Of a stretch of 64,000 bases of DNA, positions 23,792 through 32,689 are shown one piece after another (within the stretch, counting starts at the first letter, position 1; each line of letters begins with the position of its first letter). This DNA is from JAXLQL01 sp046331625 (GTDB lineage Bacteria; Acidobacteriota; Terriglobia; Bryobacterales; Bryobacteraceae). The stretch covers positions 1 through 64,000 of the forward strand of contig JAXLQL010000033.1 of the NCBI GenBank assembly GCA_046331625.1, in the 5' to 3' direction. A program made the position numbers and the translations under genes. Under the pieces are notes generated by a model. It was not told the DNA's origin. It searched no databases and saw only the letters and a program-made list of their open reading frames with translations.

Positions 23792-24937
23792 ATGGATAAC
23801 TTTAGACCCATGAACGAGATCGACAATCGCCGTAGCTTCGTCAAGGGCGCTGGCCTGGGAGCCGCCGCCTTCACCGTCGTCAAGCCGCAATCGGTACGCG
23901 GATCGCAAGCCAACTCGGCCATTTCCTTAGGGTTGGTCGGGTGTGGGAATCGTGGTACCTATGTGACCGGCCTCTTCCTCAAAGACGACAACGTCAAGGT
24001 CACCCATTACGCCGACATATACCAGGATAAGCTCGATGCCGCGGCGCAGCGCTACCAGGGCGGCAAGGCGTTCAAGAACTACAAGGAACTGCTCGCCTCG
24101 AACATCGACGCGGTCTACATCGCCACTCCCGCGTTCCTGCACCCGGAGCACTTCGAAGCCGCGGTGGACGCGCGCAAGCACATCTTCATGGAGAAGCCGG
24201 CAGCCGTGGACTCGGCCGGCTGCCATCGCGTGCTCGCCGCCGCCAGGCGCGCTGACCCGAACAAGCGCATCACTGTCGATCTCCAGCAGCGCTACGGCAA
24301 GGAATATCGCAAGGCGTACCAGATCGTGAAGTCGGGTGAGCTTGGAGCCCTCAAGATGGTGCGCGCCGCTTGGCTCGGCGGCGGACCGGCGATCAAGAAA
24401 GGCCATGCCGAAAGCGAAGAGAAGATCCGCAACTGGTTCTTCTATCGCGAGCTGAGCGGCGACATCCTGATCGAGCAGGATTGCCACAATATCGACGTGG
24501 TGAACTGGTTCGTGGGCAAGCATCCCGTGCGCGTCTCCGGATACGGCAGCCGTCAGATCCGCCAGTATGGGAATATCTTCGACAACCTTTCCTGCACGTT
24601 CCAGTTCGAAGACGGCATGATCTGCAGCTACAGCGCCAACCAGTTCGGGGCGCCGGGATTCTCCGACGTTTCGGAGACCTTCATGTGCGAAAACGGCGCG
24701 CTCAACGTCTCCCGCCGCGGATACACCGTCTGGCGCGGCAAGAATCCCCCTGAAAAGGTGGACACGCCCTACGACATCACCATGGATGGCGTTAAGGAGT
24801 TCCTGGCCGGCATCCGCACCGGGCAAATGGAGAACGCCGCCTTCCACGCCGCCGAAAGCACGCTGACCGCGGTGATGGCGCTCGAGGCGTGCGTCACCGG
24901 CAAGGAGATGACCTGGGACAAGGTCTGGAAAGGTTAG
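23792..24937 (+). CDS. Tat-exported Gfo/Idh/MocA family oxidoreductase
   Basis: The protein has 381 residues. A twin-arginine signal (NRRSFVKGAGLGAAAFTVV) precedes the Rossmann fold: LGLVGCGNRGTYVTGLFL with G-x-G-x-x-G, IDAVYIATPAFLHPEHFEAA, HIFMEKPAAVDSAG (the E-K-P signature). The catalytic-domain Lys/His region is DILIEQDCHNIDVVNWFVGK. The start could also be ATG 23810. Known relatives act on sugars or polyol derivatives with NAD(P); Tat-exported members are common in Acidobacteriota and Planctomycetes and fold with cofactor before export. Confidence 0.9.
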   Translation: MDNFRPMNEIDNRRSFVKGAGLGAAAFTVVKPQSVRGSQANSAISLGLVGCGNRGTYVTGLFLKDDNVKVTHYADIYQDKLDAAAQRYQGGKAFKNYKELLASNIDAVYIATPAFLHPEHFEAAVDARKHIFMEKPAAVDSAGCHRVLAAARRADPNKRITVDLQQRYGKEYRKAYQIVKSGELGALKMVRAAWLGGGPAIKKGHAESEEKIRNWFFYRELSGDILIEQDCHNIDVVNWFVGKHPVRVSGYGSRQIRQYGNIFDNLSCTFQFEDGMICSYSANQFGAPGFSDVSETFMCENGALNVSRRGYTVWRGKNPPEKVDTPYDITMDGVKEFLAGIRTGQMENAAFHAAESTLTAVMALEACVTGKEMTWDKVWKG

Positions 24938-24976
24938 CCTCCCAGTCCTCGCGCCCGGCGCTCTGAGTCCGCGGCC

Positions 24977-27136
24977 ATGCGATTCCTCTTCCGGCGTCGT
25001 CGTCCGAGATCGTTCAAGCGAGAAGCCTGGAGGCTTTACGAGCCCGGGCTCGAAGCCGTCAAGCAGCGCAAACACCTGCTGGCCGACATCGCCGATGCCG
25101 CCGGGCGCGTGTGCGGATTCGAGCCGCGCGATGAGCAGATTCTTGCCGCGCTCGCGTTGCTCGACGGCAAGCTGGTAGAGATGCAGACCGGCGAAGGCAA
25201 GACGCTGGCCGGCGCCATGGCCGCCGCGCACTGCGCGCTCCGAGGCGACCGCGTCCACTTGCTCGCCGCCAACGATTTTCTCGCTCGCCGTGACGCGCTC
25301 GTGTCGGGCGATCTCTATCGCGAGCTCGGTCTGCGCTCGGGCTTCCTCTCGGCGGCGATGGGAGTGGAGGAACGCCGCGCGGCATACGCGAACCAGATCG
25401 TCTACGCGACTGTGAACGAAGTCGCGTTCGACTATCTGCTCGACAACGCGGCTACCGATCCGGGCGAGTTGATCCAACCGCCGCTCGGCCGCGCCATCGT
25501 GGATGACGCCGAGGCCGTGCTGCTCGATGAAGCGCGCACGTCGCTCGCGTTGGCGTGCGGAGATACGGTGCCCGCCGAAGTCGCATACCGAGCCGCGGGG
25601 ATTGCGCGCTGGCTGCGCGAAGGTACCGACTATCGCATCGATCCCGAATCGCGCGAGGTGACGCTCACCGAGACTGGAATGGCGCGGGTCGAGTTCGAAC
25701 TGCGGTGCGGACACCTCCATCAGCCGCAGAACCTCGGGTTGTTTACGGCGATCGCCGACGCGGTTCACGCGAAGGTGATGCTCGAGCGCGGCTACAGCTA
25801 CGTCATCCGCGATGGCGCCGTCGAGTTCATCGGTGATTACAAGGATCTCCCCACGGCTCGCACCCGTTGGCCCGCTGGATTGCAAACCGCGGTGGAGACG
25901 ATGGAGGGCTTGCGTCTGAGCCGGCAGGGCCGGATTCTGAACGCGATCCTGGTGCAGAACTTCGTGCGGCTCTACGCGAATCTGAGCGCACTCTCGGGAT
26001 GCGCCGCCACCGACGCGGATCAGTTCCGCGCGCTCTACGGGCTGACGGTGATCCAGATCCCGCCGCACAATCCGGTGGTCCGCACCGACAAGCCGGACCT
26101 CGTCTTCACCAACTCGCTCGCCAAGCGCGTGGCAATCGTACAAGAAGTGGAGCATTTCCACACGAGCGGGCGTCCGGTGGTGGTGAACACGGGCTCTGTC
26201 GAAGAGTCGGAAGAAATCAGCCGCCTGCTCACGGACCGCAGCATCGAACACAACGTCTTGCACGGAGGGCGTCCGCAGCCCGAGGCCGCCGTGGCCGCGC
26301 AGGCAGGCTCGCGGGGAGCGGTCACCGTCGTCACCGGCCACGCCGCACGCGGCATTCCCATGCCGCTGCACGAAGGCGCAGGCGGCTCCGGTGGACTCTA
26401 CGTGATCGGCACCGGACGCCATGACGTACGCCGCGCCGACATGCTCACGCGCGCGCGTGCGGGCAGCGGCATGCCGAGCGAGTCGCGGTTCTTCGTGAGC
26501 CTCGACGACAGTCTGATCGTGCGTTTCGGACTGCAGCCGGTGCTGCGCCACGCTCGCGCTCCGGGTCGCGCGATGGAGGATGTCCAGTGGGTGATCGAGA
26601 CGCAGAACCAGGACATCCGGGCGATGCTCTCGAACTACGAGCGCGTGCTCGAGGATCAGCGCCGGCTCATCACGACGCTACGCCGCGCGGTGCTCACGGG
26701 CGAGGCGCGCAGCCTCGTGGAACGGCACGCGCGGGATCACTTCTATCACTTGGCGCATCGGTATGGCGAAGCGCAGGTCCGCGAGGCGGAACGCAAGCTT
26801 CGGCTCGAGAAGCTGGATGAGCTATGGGCGGACTACTATGCGTGGCTGGCCGATTTTCGCGCCGGGGTCCACTGGCCGAGTTGGGGGTCGCGGGATCCGT
26901 TGCGCAAGTTCCGCGCCGAAGCCGAGGAGACGTTCGGAAGAATGCTGCGCGCGCATGAGGAAGAGGTGGTGGCGTACTTCGAGTTGGACACGCTGCCGGA
27001 GTCGATCCCTTCGAGCATCGATCGACGGAGCCTGTGGACCTACGCGCTACCCGAGCATGCGGCGGGGTTGATTCGCGAGAGGCTGCATATGCTCGTCCGG
27101 CGGAAGCTGGCTACGTTGGGTGTGCTGCAGCCTTGA
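24977..27136 (+). CDS. Divergent SecA-like ATPase with altered helicase motifs
   Basis: The protein has 719 residues, shorter than SecA (~840-900). The N-terminal ATPase half is clear: RVCGFEPRDEQILAALALLD, EMQTGEGKTLAGAMAAAHCA (Walker A, K75), RVHLLAANDFLARRDA and YATVNEVAFDYLLDN. The Walker B region is AIVDDAEAVLLDEARTSLAL (residues 174-192), where SecA has VDEVDSILIDEART. The second half keeps GGLYVIGTGRHDVRRAD and SESRFFVSLDDSLIVRFGL. However, the motif V GRGTDI has become AARGIPM, and the motif VI GRSGRQGDPG has become ARAGSGMPSE. The end lacks the zinc-binding tail of SecA. It is related to SecA by descent, but translocase activity is doubtful. Confidence 0.75.
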   Translation: MRFLFRRRRPRSFKREAWRLYEPGLEAVKQRKHLLADIADAAGRVCGFEPRDEQILAALALLDGKLVEMQTGEGKTLAGAMAAAHCALRGDRVHLLAANDFLARRDALVSGDLYRELGLRSGFLSAAMGVEERRAAYANQIVYATVNEVAFDYLLDNAATDPGELIQPPLGRAIVDDAEAVLLDEARTSLALACGDTVPAEVAYRAAGIARWLREGTDYRIDPESREVTLTETGMARVEFELRCGHLHQPQNLGLFTAIADAVHAKVMLERGYSYVIRDGAVEFIGDYKDLPTARTRWPAGLQTAVETMEGLRLSRQGRILNAILVQNFVRLYANLSALSGCAATDADQFRALYGLTVIQIPPHNPVVRTDKPDLVFTNSLAKRVAIVQEVEHFHTSGRPVVVNTGSVEESEEISRLLTDRSIEHNVLHGGRPQPEAAVAAQAGSRGAVTVVTGHAARGIPMPLHEGAGGSGGLYVIGTGRHDVRRADMLTRARAGSGMPSESRFFVSLDDSLIVRFGLQPVLRHARAPGRAMEDVQWVIETQNQDIRAMLSNYERVLEDQRRLITTLRRAVLTGEARSLVERHARDHFYHLAHRYGEAQVREAERKLRLEKLDELWADYYAWLADFRAGVHWPSWGSRDPLRKFRAEAEETFGRMLRAHEEEVVAYFELDTLPESIPSSIDRRSLWTYALPEHAAGLIRERLHMLVRRKLATLGVLQP

Positions 27137-27380
27137 GGAGCGGGCGTTTCATCTATCGGATGTTGCACCTCCGGACAAGAGTGGGTAGAAAAAGGGCCGC
27201 ATTCTTCGAGCAACGACGGCGAGAGCGCGAGTTGGCCAGTCTTGCCCGCAACGCAGCCAAGCACGGAATGATTCTTCAACACCCGCCTCCGCAGAATCAG
27301 TAGTATAGAGGGGAGTTGCTGGAGAGTACCGCTGCTCAGGAGCGCCTTCAGGCGCGGCCACAACCCTTCATCCCGCACAA
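27137..27380. other. Convergent intergenic region
   Basis: No gene is seen between the convergent SecA-like and TIR-like genes. It contains a short palindrome GCGCCTTCAGGCGC near 27343-27356 that could serve as part of a bidirectional terminator, without a T tract. Confidence 0.35.
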
Positions 27381-28550
27381 TCAATCAAACAACGACAACT
27401 GGAACGGCTGCGCCGACTCATCCGCCGTCGGAATCACCCCACCCTCACCCCATGCCGACTCGATCCACGCCTTCTCCCTCTGGCATTCGGCCAGCGTGGC
27501 AAGATCGTCGTCCTCCGCCGCCGCAGGCTCGAGCACATCCATCCACCGATACGCCTCCGCTCCGCGACCCTCATTCTTCGCGAGCAAAAAAGCCAGCCGC
27601 GCGATCTCGGCCGCGATCGGATAGTCGCTCTCGGCGTACTCGGCGAACAGCGCCTCCGCCGCGGGCAACACCGCCAACGCCGCCGCGGGATCGGCCCGCC
27701 ATTTGCGCAGCGTCAGCAGCACCGCTTCCGGATCCGGCAGCGCCGCCGGAGCAGGCTCGGTCTCGAGCAGCGAAGCCAGCGGACTCAGCAGCGGCCGCAA
27801 CAGCGCCGCGTGCTCGCAATTCTCGACCGCCACCAGAATCCGCAGCGGCGCAATCTCTCCAGCCAACCGATTGCCGTCGTCCTCGAGCGGACCCGCCAGC
27901 CGAAGCCCCACCCGCGCACCAATCTCCGCGATCAGATTCTCCGCGCTGCGCCAGCGCGCGTCCACCCAAGCGATCGCTTCGAAGTCGTCGCCGCAACGGC
28001 GCACGAACTCGGCGGCCAACGGCGACCCCGCCGGAAGGAGCATCTGCCCCGGAGCATCGGCGATTCTCGCTCGCAGTTCCTCGATCTCCTCCGCCGCCGG
28101 CCGTTCCTCGGGCGGCGCAGGCAAAACAGGATCGGGCCGCCGCGTGGGATCGAGCAACCAGCGCTTCAGCGTTCGAAAAGCATGCAGCCGGTCGCGCGAC
28201 CCGTCAAAGCAAGCCCGATTCCGAAGCCGCGCCGGCGCTACACATGCTTCGAGTTGAATCGATGCAACCGGTGACTCCATCTCCGCAAGCCGCTCGGCCA
28301 ACTCATCCCATTCCGGCCCAGAGCCTCGCCGAACCACCGCGCGCGGCGAAAGCAACACCGCCACCTTGTCGGCCGAAAGCGCCCGATCCACCGCTTCCAC
28401 CAGTGACTCGCCATCGCGGATCCGCGCTTCCTCCACCAGACACCGCGCCCGCATTCCGCGTTCGAGAAATGCCGCGAGTTCGCGCGCCGCCGGCTCATCG
28501 CCAGCAGCATGCACCAACGCAACCGTAGGATCGAAAAGTGTAACGGCCAA
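27381..28550 (-). CDS. TIR-like domain protein with degenerate NB-ARC-like middle and repeat tail
   Basis: TTG 28550 is chosen because it lies 5 bases after the stop of the upstream gene and the recognisable domain begins at once. Residues ~8-130 resemble the TIR-like domains of acidobacterial proteins: TVALVHAAGDEPAARELAAF, DRALSADKVAVLLSPRAVVR, GPEWDELAERLAE, followed by CFDGSRDRLHAFRTLKRWLL. A middle region follows the NB-ARC/STAND layout (GQMLLPAGSPLAAEFVRRCG, AIAWVDARWRSAENLIAEIG, LRILVAVENCEHA) but has no Walker A lysine. The C-terminus (AEIARLAFLLAKNEGRGAEA) looks like TPR-type helices. Bacterial TIR proteins often cleave NAD in antiphage defence; here this is inference. Confidence 0.6.
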   Translation of the reverse strand: MAVTLFDPTVALVHAAGDEPAARELAAFLERGMRARCLVEEARIRDGESLVEAVDRALSADKVAVLLSPRAVVRRGSGPEWDELAERLAEMESPVASIQLEACVAPARLRNRACFDGSRDRLHAFRTLKRWLLDPTRRPDPVLPAPPEERPAAEEIEELRARIADAPGQMLLPAGSPLAAEFVRRCGDDFEAIAWVDARWRSAENLIAEIGARVGLRLAGPLEDDGNRLAGEIAPLRILVAVENCEHAALLRPLLSPLASLLETEPAPAALPDPEAVLLTLRKWRADPAAALAVLPAAEALFAEYAESDYPIAAEIARLAFLLAKNEGRGAEAYRWMDVLEPAAAEDDDLATLAECQREKAWIESAWGEGGVIPTADESAQPFQLSLFD

Positions 28551-28555
28551 GGCGG

Positions 28556-29581
28556 CTAGATGCTCGCTCCCGCCGTCGCACGGCTCGACACAGACGAGCC
28601 CTCGGCCACTTTGAATACATCGAAGCGCACGTCGCCCGCGGACGTCACAATCACCAGTTGATCGAGGAAGAAGCCGCCGCGCCAGCGCGTGTCGCGAATG
28701 CCGGCCAGCGGCAAGGACCACGTGCGCGTGCGGAACATGCGCCGCGTCACGAACATCAACCGGTCACCCGAGACACACAGATATCCGATCGACCGCTTCA
28801 GCCCCGGAACCGATCCCGTAGCAGCGCAATGCAACCCGAGCGAAGCGCCCGATGCATCGGCCATCCCCTCGGGGACCTCGTCCAAAGCCACGCTCATCCG
28901 GTCCCACAGCGCACGCACCTTCTCATTGGCAAGGGCGGCCTCCGGCACCGGAGCCGTGGGAAGCGTCGACTCCCCGAACCAGTGATTCAACTTCGCGCCC
29001 ACCGCCGTGAACTCCATCCGGATCAGCCGGAACACGCGCGGCGCAACGATCGCGAACACCACCAGGAACACGGTCAACGCGCACAGGAAGAACACCGGAT
29101 ATTGCCACACCACCCACAACCCCACCGGAGCCGCTACATCTTCGGCGAAGCTCAGCGCCAGATTCGAGAACGGTTCGGGACTATGATTGACGGCCAGCCG
29201 CGTCGCCGCCTTGGTGGAGTGTGACGTCAGAGCCACGCCTCCGCACACGATCGACAGCACCGTCTTGAGCACCGGATTCATGTCGCCGAGCGCGGTCGCG
29301 GCCAGCACAGCCGCCGCGATCGGCCGGATGAACGTATGCGCCGCGTCCCAAGCGCTGTCGATCCACGGCACCTTGTCGGCCAGGAACTCGAGCGCGCAAG
29401 CGGCGCCCGCCGCGATCAGAATCTTGGTGTCGCCCAGGATGGACAGATTCGCCATCTGGTCATTGAGATGCAGCAAATGGAAGCGGATGGCCAGCCCGAG
29501 CGCCAGTACGGTGGCGTAGAGGCGGATTCCCGAGAGAAAGCCGAGGCCCAACGTGGAGCCGAGCACCTGAAAAATGTCCAT
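28556..29581 (-). CDS. DUF4126 membrane protein with C-terminal PH-like domain
   Basis: The start is ATG 29581 with AGAAGG six bases upstream. Residues 1-200 are the DUF4126 core: GSTLGLGFLSGIRLYATVLA, CALEFLADKVPWIDSAWDAA, HTFIRPIAAAVLAATALGD, NHSPEPFSNLALSFAEDVAA. Several transmembrane helices include LWVVWQYPVFFLCALTVFLV. The last ~110 residues (SIGYLCVSGDRLMFVTRRMF, FFLDQLVIVTSAGDVRFDVF) look like a bacterial PH domain. The longer upstream frame overlaps non-coding sequence and is rejected. The TIR-like gene starts 5 bases after its stop, so the two are probably translated from one message. Confidence 0.75.
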   Translation of the reverse strand: MDIFQVLGSTLGLGFLSGIRLYATVLALGLAIRFHLLHLNDQMANLSILGDTKILIAAGAACALEFLADKVPWIDSAWDAAHTFIRPIAAAVLAATALGDMNPVLKTVLSIVCGGVALTSHSTKAATRLAVNHSPEPFSNLALSFAEDVAAPVGLWVVWQYPVFFLCALTVFLVVFAIVAPRVFRLIRMEFTAVGAKLNHWFGESTLPTAPVPEAALANEKVRALWDRMSVALDEVPEGMADASGASLGLHCAATGSVPGLKRSIGYLCVSGDRLMFVTRRMFRTRTWSLPLAGIRDTRWRGGFFLDQLVIVTSAGDVRFDVFKVAEGSSVSSRATAGASI

Positions 29582-29735
29582 TGTCATCCTTCTACCACAG
29601 GTATGAACGTAGCGGAAACTACACAGGTTCCTGTTACCATCAATTATTGAACTTTCATCCGCCTTCCGGCGTCTGAAGGAGAGGGAAGTTCCGGCGGACC
29701 GCTCGTCCTGCCACCATCCCAAGGAGCGAATCAGT

Positions 29736-31157
29736 TTGAAGACCAAGTGGAAGGTGCTGCTTCTCGTCGCCGGGCTGTTGTTGGCGGCCGGAGGCATTTT
29801 CGGCTCGATCCAGTATTCCAAGCGCGGCATCACGGCTGTCCAGACCGGACGCGCCGGGCGGCAGGACCTCACCTCGCTCGTCACCGCCTCGGGCGAGATC
29901 AAACCCCGCAACTATATCAATATCGGATCGAATGCGCAGATGCCGTCGCGCATCATCGACATCCTGGTGGTGGAAGGCCAGCAGGTGAAGAGAGGCCAAC
30001 TGCTGGCGCGCCTCGAGTCGGTGCAGCCGGAAGCCGATGTGGCCGCGCAGAAGGCGCAGGTTTCGAGCACGGAAGCGGAGTCGGCGGCGGCTGAGGCGAG
30101 CTTGAAAGCGTCCGATGAGAACATCCGCACCCTCGAAGCTTCCGTTGACCGCGCCAAGGCGGAACTCGAAAAGGCACGGGTGAACTTCAACCGCACCGAG
30201 CGTCTGTTCCAGGAAAAGCTCATCGCCAAACAGGAGTACGATCAGCGCAAGATCGAAGTGGAAGCGATGACCGCGGGCGTTCGCGAGGCCGAGACCAGGC
30301 TTCCGCAGGCTCGCGCGCAGCGGGCGCAACTGGCGGCGGCGCTGTCCGCGTCGCAAAAGCGGATCACGCTCTCCAACGCCACGCTCGCTCGCGCCCAAGA
30401 CGTACTGCAGCGGACCTACGCCGTGTCTCCGCTCGATGGCATGGTGACCAACCTGCCCGTTCGCGTCGGCGAGACCGTGGTCCCCGGCCTGCAGAATTCG
30501 CCGGCCAGCTTGATCATGACCATCGCCGACATGTCGATCATCACCGCCGAAGTGAAGGTGGACGAAACCGACATCGTGAACGTGAAGCTGAATCAGGAAG
30601 CCGACATCACGGTCGACGCGATTCCCGGAAAGACCTTCAGGGGCAAAGTGATCGAGATCGGCAACACGGCGATCCTGCGCTCCACCGGATTGGCCGCGTC
30701 GCAGAGCGCGATCTCGAGCCAGGAAGCGAAAGACTTCAAGGTTGTGGTGGCGCTGACGGATCCGCCGAGCGAGATCCGGCCCGGCTTGTCATGCACGGCC
30801 AAGGTGATCACGGCCACGCGCAAGAACGTGCTGACGATTCCGATCCAGGCGCTGACCGTGCGCCAGAAGGGCGACCTCGAGCCGCTGAAGGAAGGCCAGA
30901 AGGAACCGCCCAAGCTCGACCCCGCTGCCGAGAAGGCACGCAAGGAAGAGATCCAGGGCGTGTTCGTGATCGAGGGTGAGAAGGCCGTGTATCGCAAGGT
31001 GGAGACTGGCATCACTGGCGCGACTGACATTGAGGTGCTGGGCGGCGTCAAAGACGGCGACGAAATTATCACCGGCAGCTACAAGGTGATCCGCACGTTG
31101 CGCAACGAAGCTAAAATCAAAGTCGACAACAAAGCCCCCGCGAAGACGGAGTCCTAG
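29736..31157 (+). CDS. Periplasmic adaptor subunit of an RND- or MacAB-type efflux system
   Basis: The start is TTG 29736 with AAGGAG nine bases upstream. The protein of 473 residues has one N-terminal membrane anchor (KVLLLVAGLLLAAGGIFGSI). A lipoyl half domain follows (YINIGSNAQMPSRIIDILVV, EGQQVKRGQLLARLE), then a long coiled-coil hairpin (EASVDRAKAELEKARVNFNR onward) and the returning half lipoyl/beta-barrel (SPLDGMVTNLPVRVGETV). An insertion rich in Glu/Lys lies near residues 390-410. Such adaptors bridge an inner-membrane pump and a TolC-like channel. No pump gene follows: an IS630-type element sits 20 bases after the stop. Confidence 0.85.
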   Translation: MKTKWKVLLLVAGLLLAAGGIFGSIQYSKRGITAVQTGRAGRQDLTSLVTASGEIKPRNYINIGSNAQMPSRIIDILVVEGQQVKRGQLLARLESVQPEADVAAQKAQVSSTEAESAAAEASLKASDENIRTLEASVDRAKAELEKARVNFNRTERLFQEKLIAKQEYDQRKIEVEAMTAGVREAETRLPQARAQRAQLAAALSASQKRITLSNATLARAQDVLQRTYAVSPLDGMVTNLPVRVGETVVPGLQNSPASLIMTIADMSIITAEVKVDETDIVNVKLNQEADITVDAIPGKTFRGKVIEIGNTAILRSTGLAASQSAISSQEAKDFKVVVALTDPPSEIRPGLSCTAKVITATRKNVLTIPIQALTVRQKGDLEPLKEGQKEPPKLDPAAEKARKEEIQGVFVIEGEKAVYRKVETGITGATDIEVLGGVKDGDEIITGSYKVIRTLRNEAKIKVDNKAPAKTES

Positions 31158-31178
31158 CCGCTTCGTAGCGCTAGTGTA

Positions 31179-32358
31179 GTGTCCAACAAATAGCTGGACA
31201 GGACAGGCCATTCTCGAGTACTCTTGGGAATGCCCTCCCTTGAGATCTCTTCTGACGAACGAGCCCAGCTCCAACAATGGGTGAATGCTCACGGCACTCC
31301 TCAGCAAGTAGCCCTCCGTTGCCGCATTGTGCTGGCGACGGCTGATGGCAAGTCCGACGTCACCATCGCCGAGCAGTTGACGGTGAATCGGAAAACGGTG
31401 ATTTTGTGGCGCACCCGCTTTGCCGAAATGCGGTTGGACGGAGTGTGGGAGATTGCGCCCGGGCGGGGCCGCAAACCCACCTACGACAGCGACAAAATCG
31501 CCGCCGTGGTGGAAGCGACGCTGCAGTCCAAGCCGGAGGGAATGACGCACTGGAGTTGCCGCACGATGGCCAAGAGTCAAGGCATCAGCAAGTCCACCGT
31601 GAACAACATCTGGTTGGCACACAATCTCAAACCCCATCGGACGGAAACGTTCAAACTCTCGCGGGATCCCAAGTTTTCGAGAAGATGACCGATGTCATTG
31701 GCCTGTATCTGAATCCGCCCGAGCAGGCCATCGTTTTGTGTGGACGAGAAGAGCCAGATTCAGGCACTGGATCGAACCCAGCCCGGTTTGCCGATCAAGA
31801 AGGACGTTGCGGGACAATGACCCACGACTACAAGCGCAACGGCACCACGACGTTGTTTGCCGCCTTAGATACGTTGCAGGGCAAGGTGATCGGCCAGTGC
31901 TACCAGCGGCACCGGCATCAGGAGTTCCTCAAGTTTCTACGGATTCTGGACAAGGAGTTCCCCGGCAAGGTCCCACTCCACCTGATCATGGACAACTATG
32001 GGACCCACAAACACGAAAACGTTCGCAACTGGCTCCAGCGCCATCCTCGCTTCGTGCTTCATTTCGTCCCCACCAGTTCCAGTTGGCTGAATCTGGTCGA
32101 ACGCTGGTTCGGAGAACTGGATGCGAAGGCCATCAAGCGCGGAGTCTTCCGCAGTGTCGAGGATCTGAAAAGCGCCATCGAAGCATTCTTGGCGGCATGG
32201 AACAAAGACCCCAAGCCCTTCGTGTGGACTGCCACCGTGGACTCCATTACGGAAAAGCTCTCCCGTTGCCGTCAGACTTTGGAGAAAGTCCAGCCTGGGT
32301 GCACGCTCCCTAAGACCAGGAAGAAGAAACGGTAGCTGTCCAGTCATTTCGCGGACAG
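31179..32358 (+). mobile_element. IS630-family insertion sequence, 1180 bp, TA target duplication
   Basis: The ends are imperfect inverted repeats: left GTGTCCAACAAATAGCTGGA, right (reverse complement) CTGTCCGCGAAATGACTGGA, with 17 of the 23 outer bases matching. TA flanks both ends (31177-31178 and 32359-32360), as expected for IS630/Tc1 elements. The transposase inside is frameshifted, so this copy is probably not autonomous. Confidence 0.85.
31230..32335 (+). pseudogene. IS630-family transposase with several frame changes
   Basis: The N-terminal frame (ATG 31230, MPSLEISSDERAQLQQWVNA) carries the helix-turn-helix part and continues to RDPKFS, then a TGA at 31686. The sequence continues one frame over with EKMTDVIGLYLNPPEQAIVL, returns to the first frame for VDEKSQIQALDRTQPGLP (first catalytic Asp in VDE), and returns again for CGTMTHDYKRNGTTTLFAAL, LHLIMDNYGTHKHENV (second Asp) and SSWLNLVERWFGEL (Glu). 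One programmed frameshift is known in some IS630 elements, but three changes in ~130 bp indicate inactivation. Confidence 0.8.
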
Positions 32359-32376
32359 TACAGTAGCTTCAGACGT

Positions 32377-32476
32377 GTAGGGCGGGCTTTCAGCCAGCGC
32401 GGGACTTCAGTCCCGCTGCCGGGTATGCGCACATGCTTTCGCAGAACGCTCCGTTCTCGGATTGCCGCTCCGCCGC
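32377..32476 (+). repeat. Double-hairpin dispersed repeat, unit 1
   Basis: The unit begins TGTAGGGCGGGCTTTCAGCC and continues GCGCGGGACTTCAGTCCCGC. The second hairpin (GCGGGACT-tc-AGTCCCGC) is perfect and the first is imperfect in this copy. It continues with GCACATGCTTTCGCAGAACG and CTCCGTTCTCGGATTGCCGC. The same ~95-bp unit, with small changes, recurs at 32479 and twice near 50.0-50.2 kb. Confidence 0.75.
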
Positions 32477-32478
32477 GA

Positions 32479-32600
32479 TGTAGGGCGGGCTTTCAGCCTG
32501 CGCGGGACTTCCAGTCCCGCTGTCCGAGCGGCGCAGCGAATTTCAGGCCCTTGGATCGGTGCCCCGCCGTACACGCTTCAGTCCCGCTGCTGGTACTCGC
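32479..32600 (+). repeat. Double-hairpin dispersed repeat, unit 2 (with alternative right part)
   Basis: TGTAGGGCGGGCTTTCAGCC, TGCGCGGGACTTCCAGTCCC, then a different right part: GCGAATTTCAGGCCCTTGGA, TCGGTGCCCCGCCGTACACG. That right part recurs at 46.7 kb and 59.2 kb, so the family has at least two right-hand variants. Confidence 0.7.
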
Positions 32601-32689
32601 GGCGAGTCCCGTGAAGACATTGCCGGCTCCGGCGTCAGCACTCGCCTTGCGTTGTGGGGCGAACTTCGTGCAACGGCTCAGCGGGTTCG

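Noticed and set aside
23927..26551. 874-codon open frame on the minus strand
   Set aside because: It lies fully antisense to the Gfo/Idh/MocA and SecA-like genes, has no domain, and is rich in Arg/His/Gly as expected from antisense of high-GC coding sequence.
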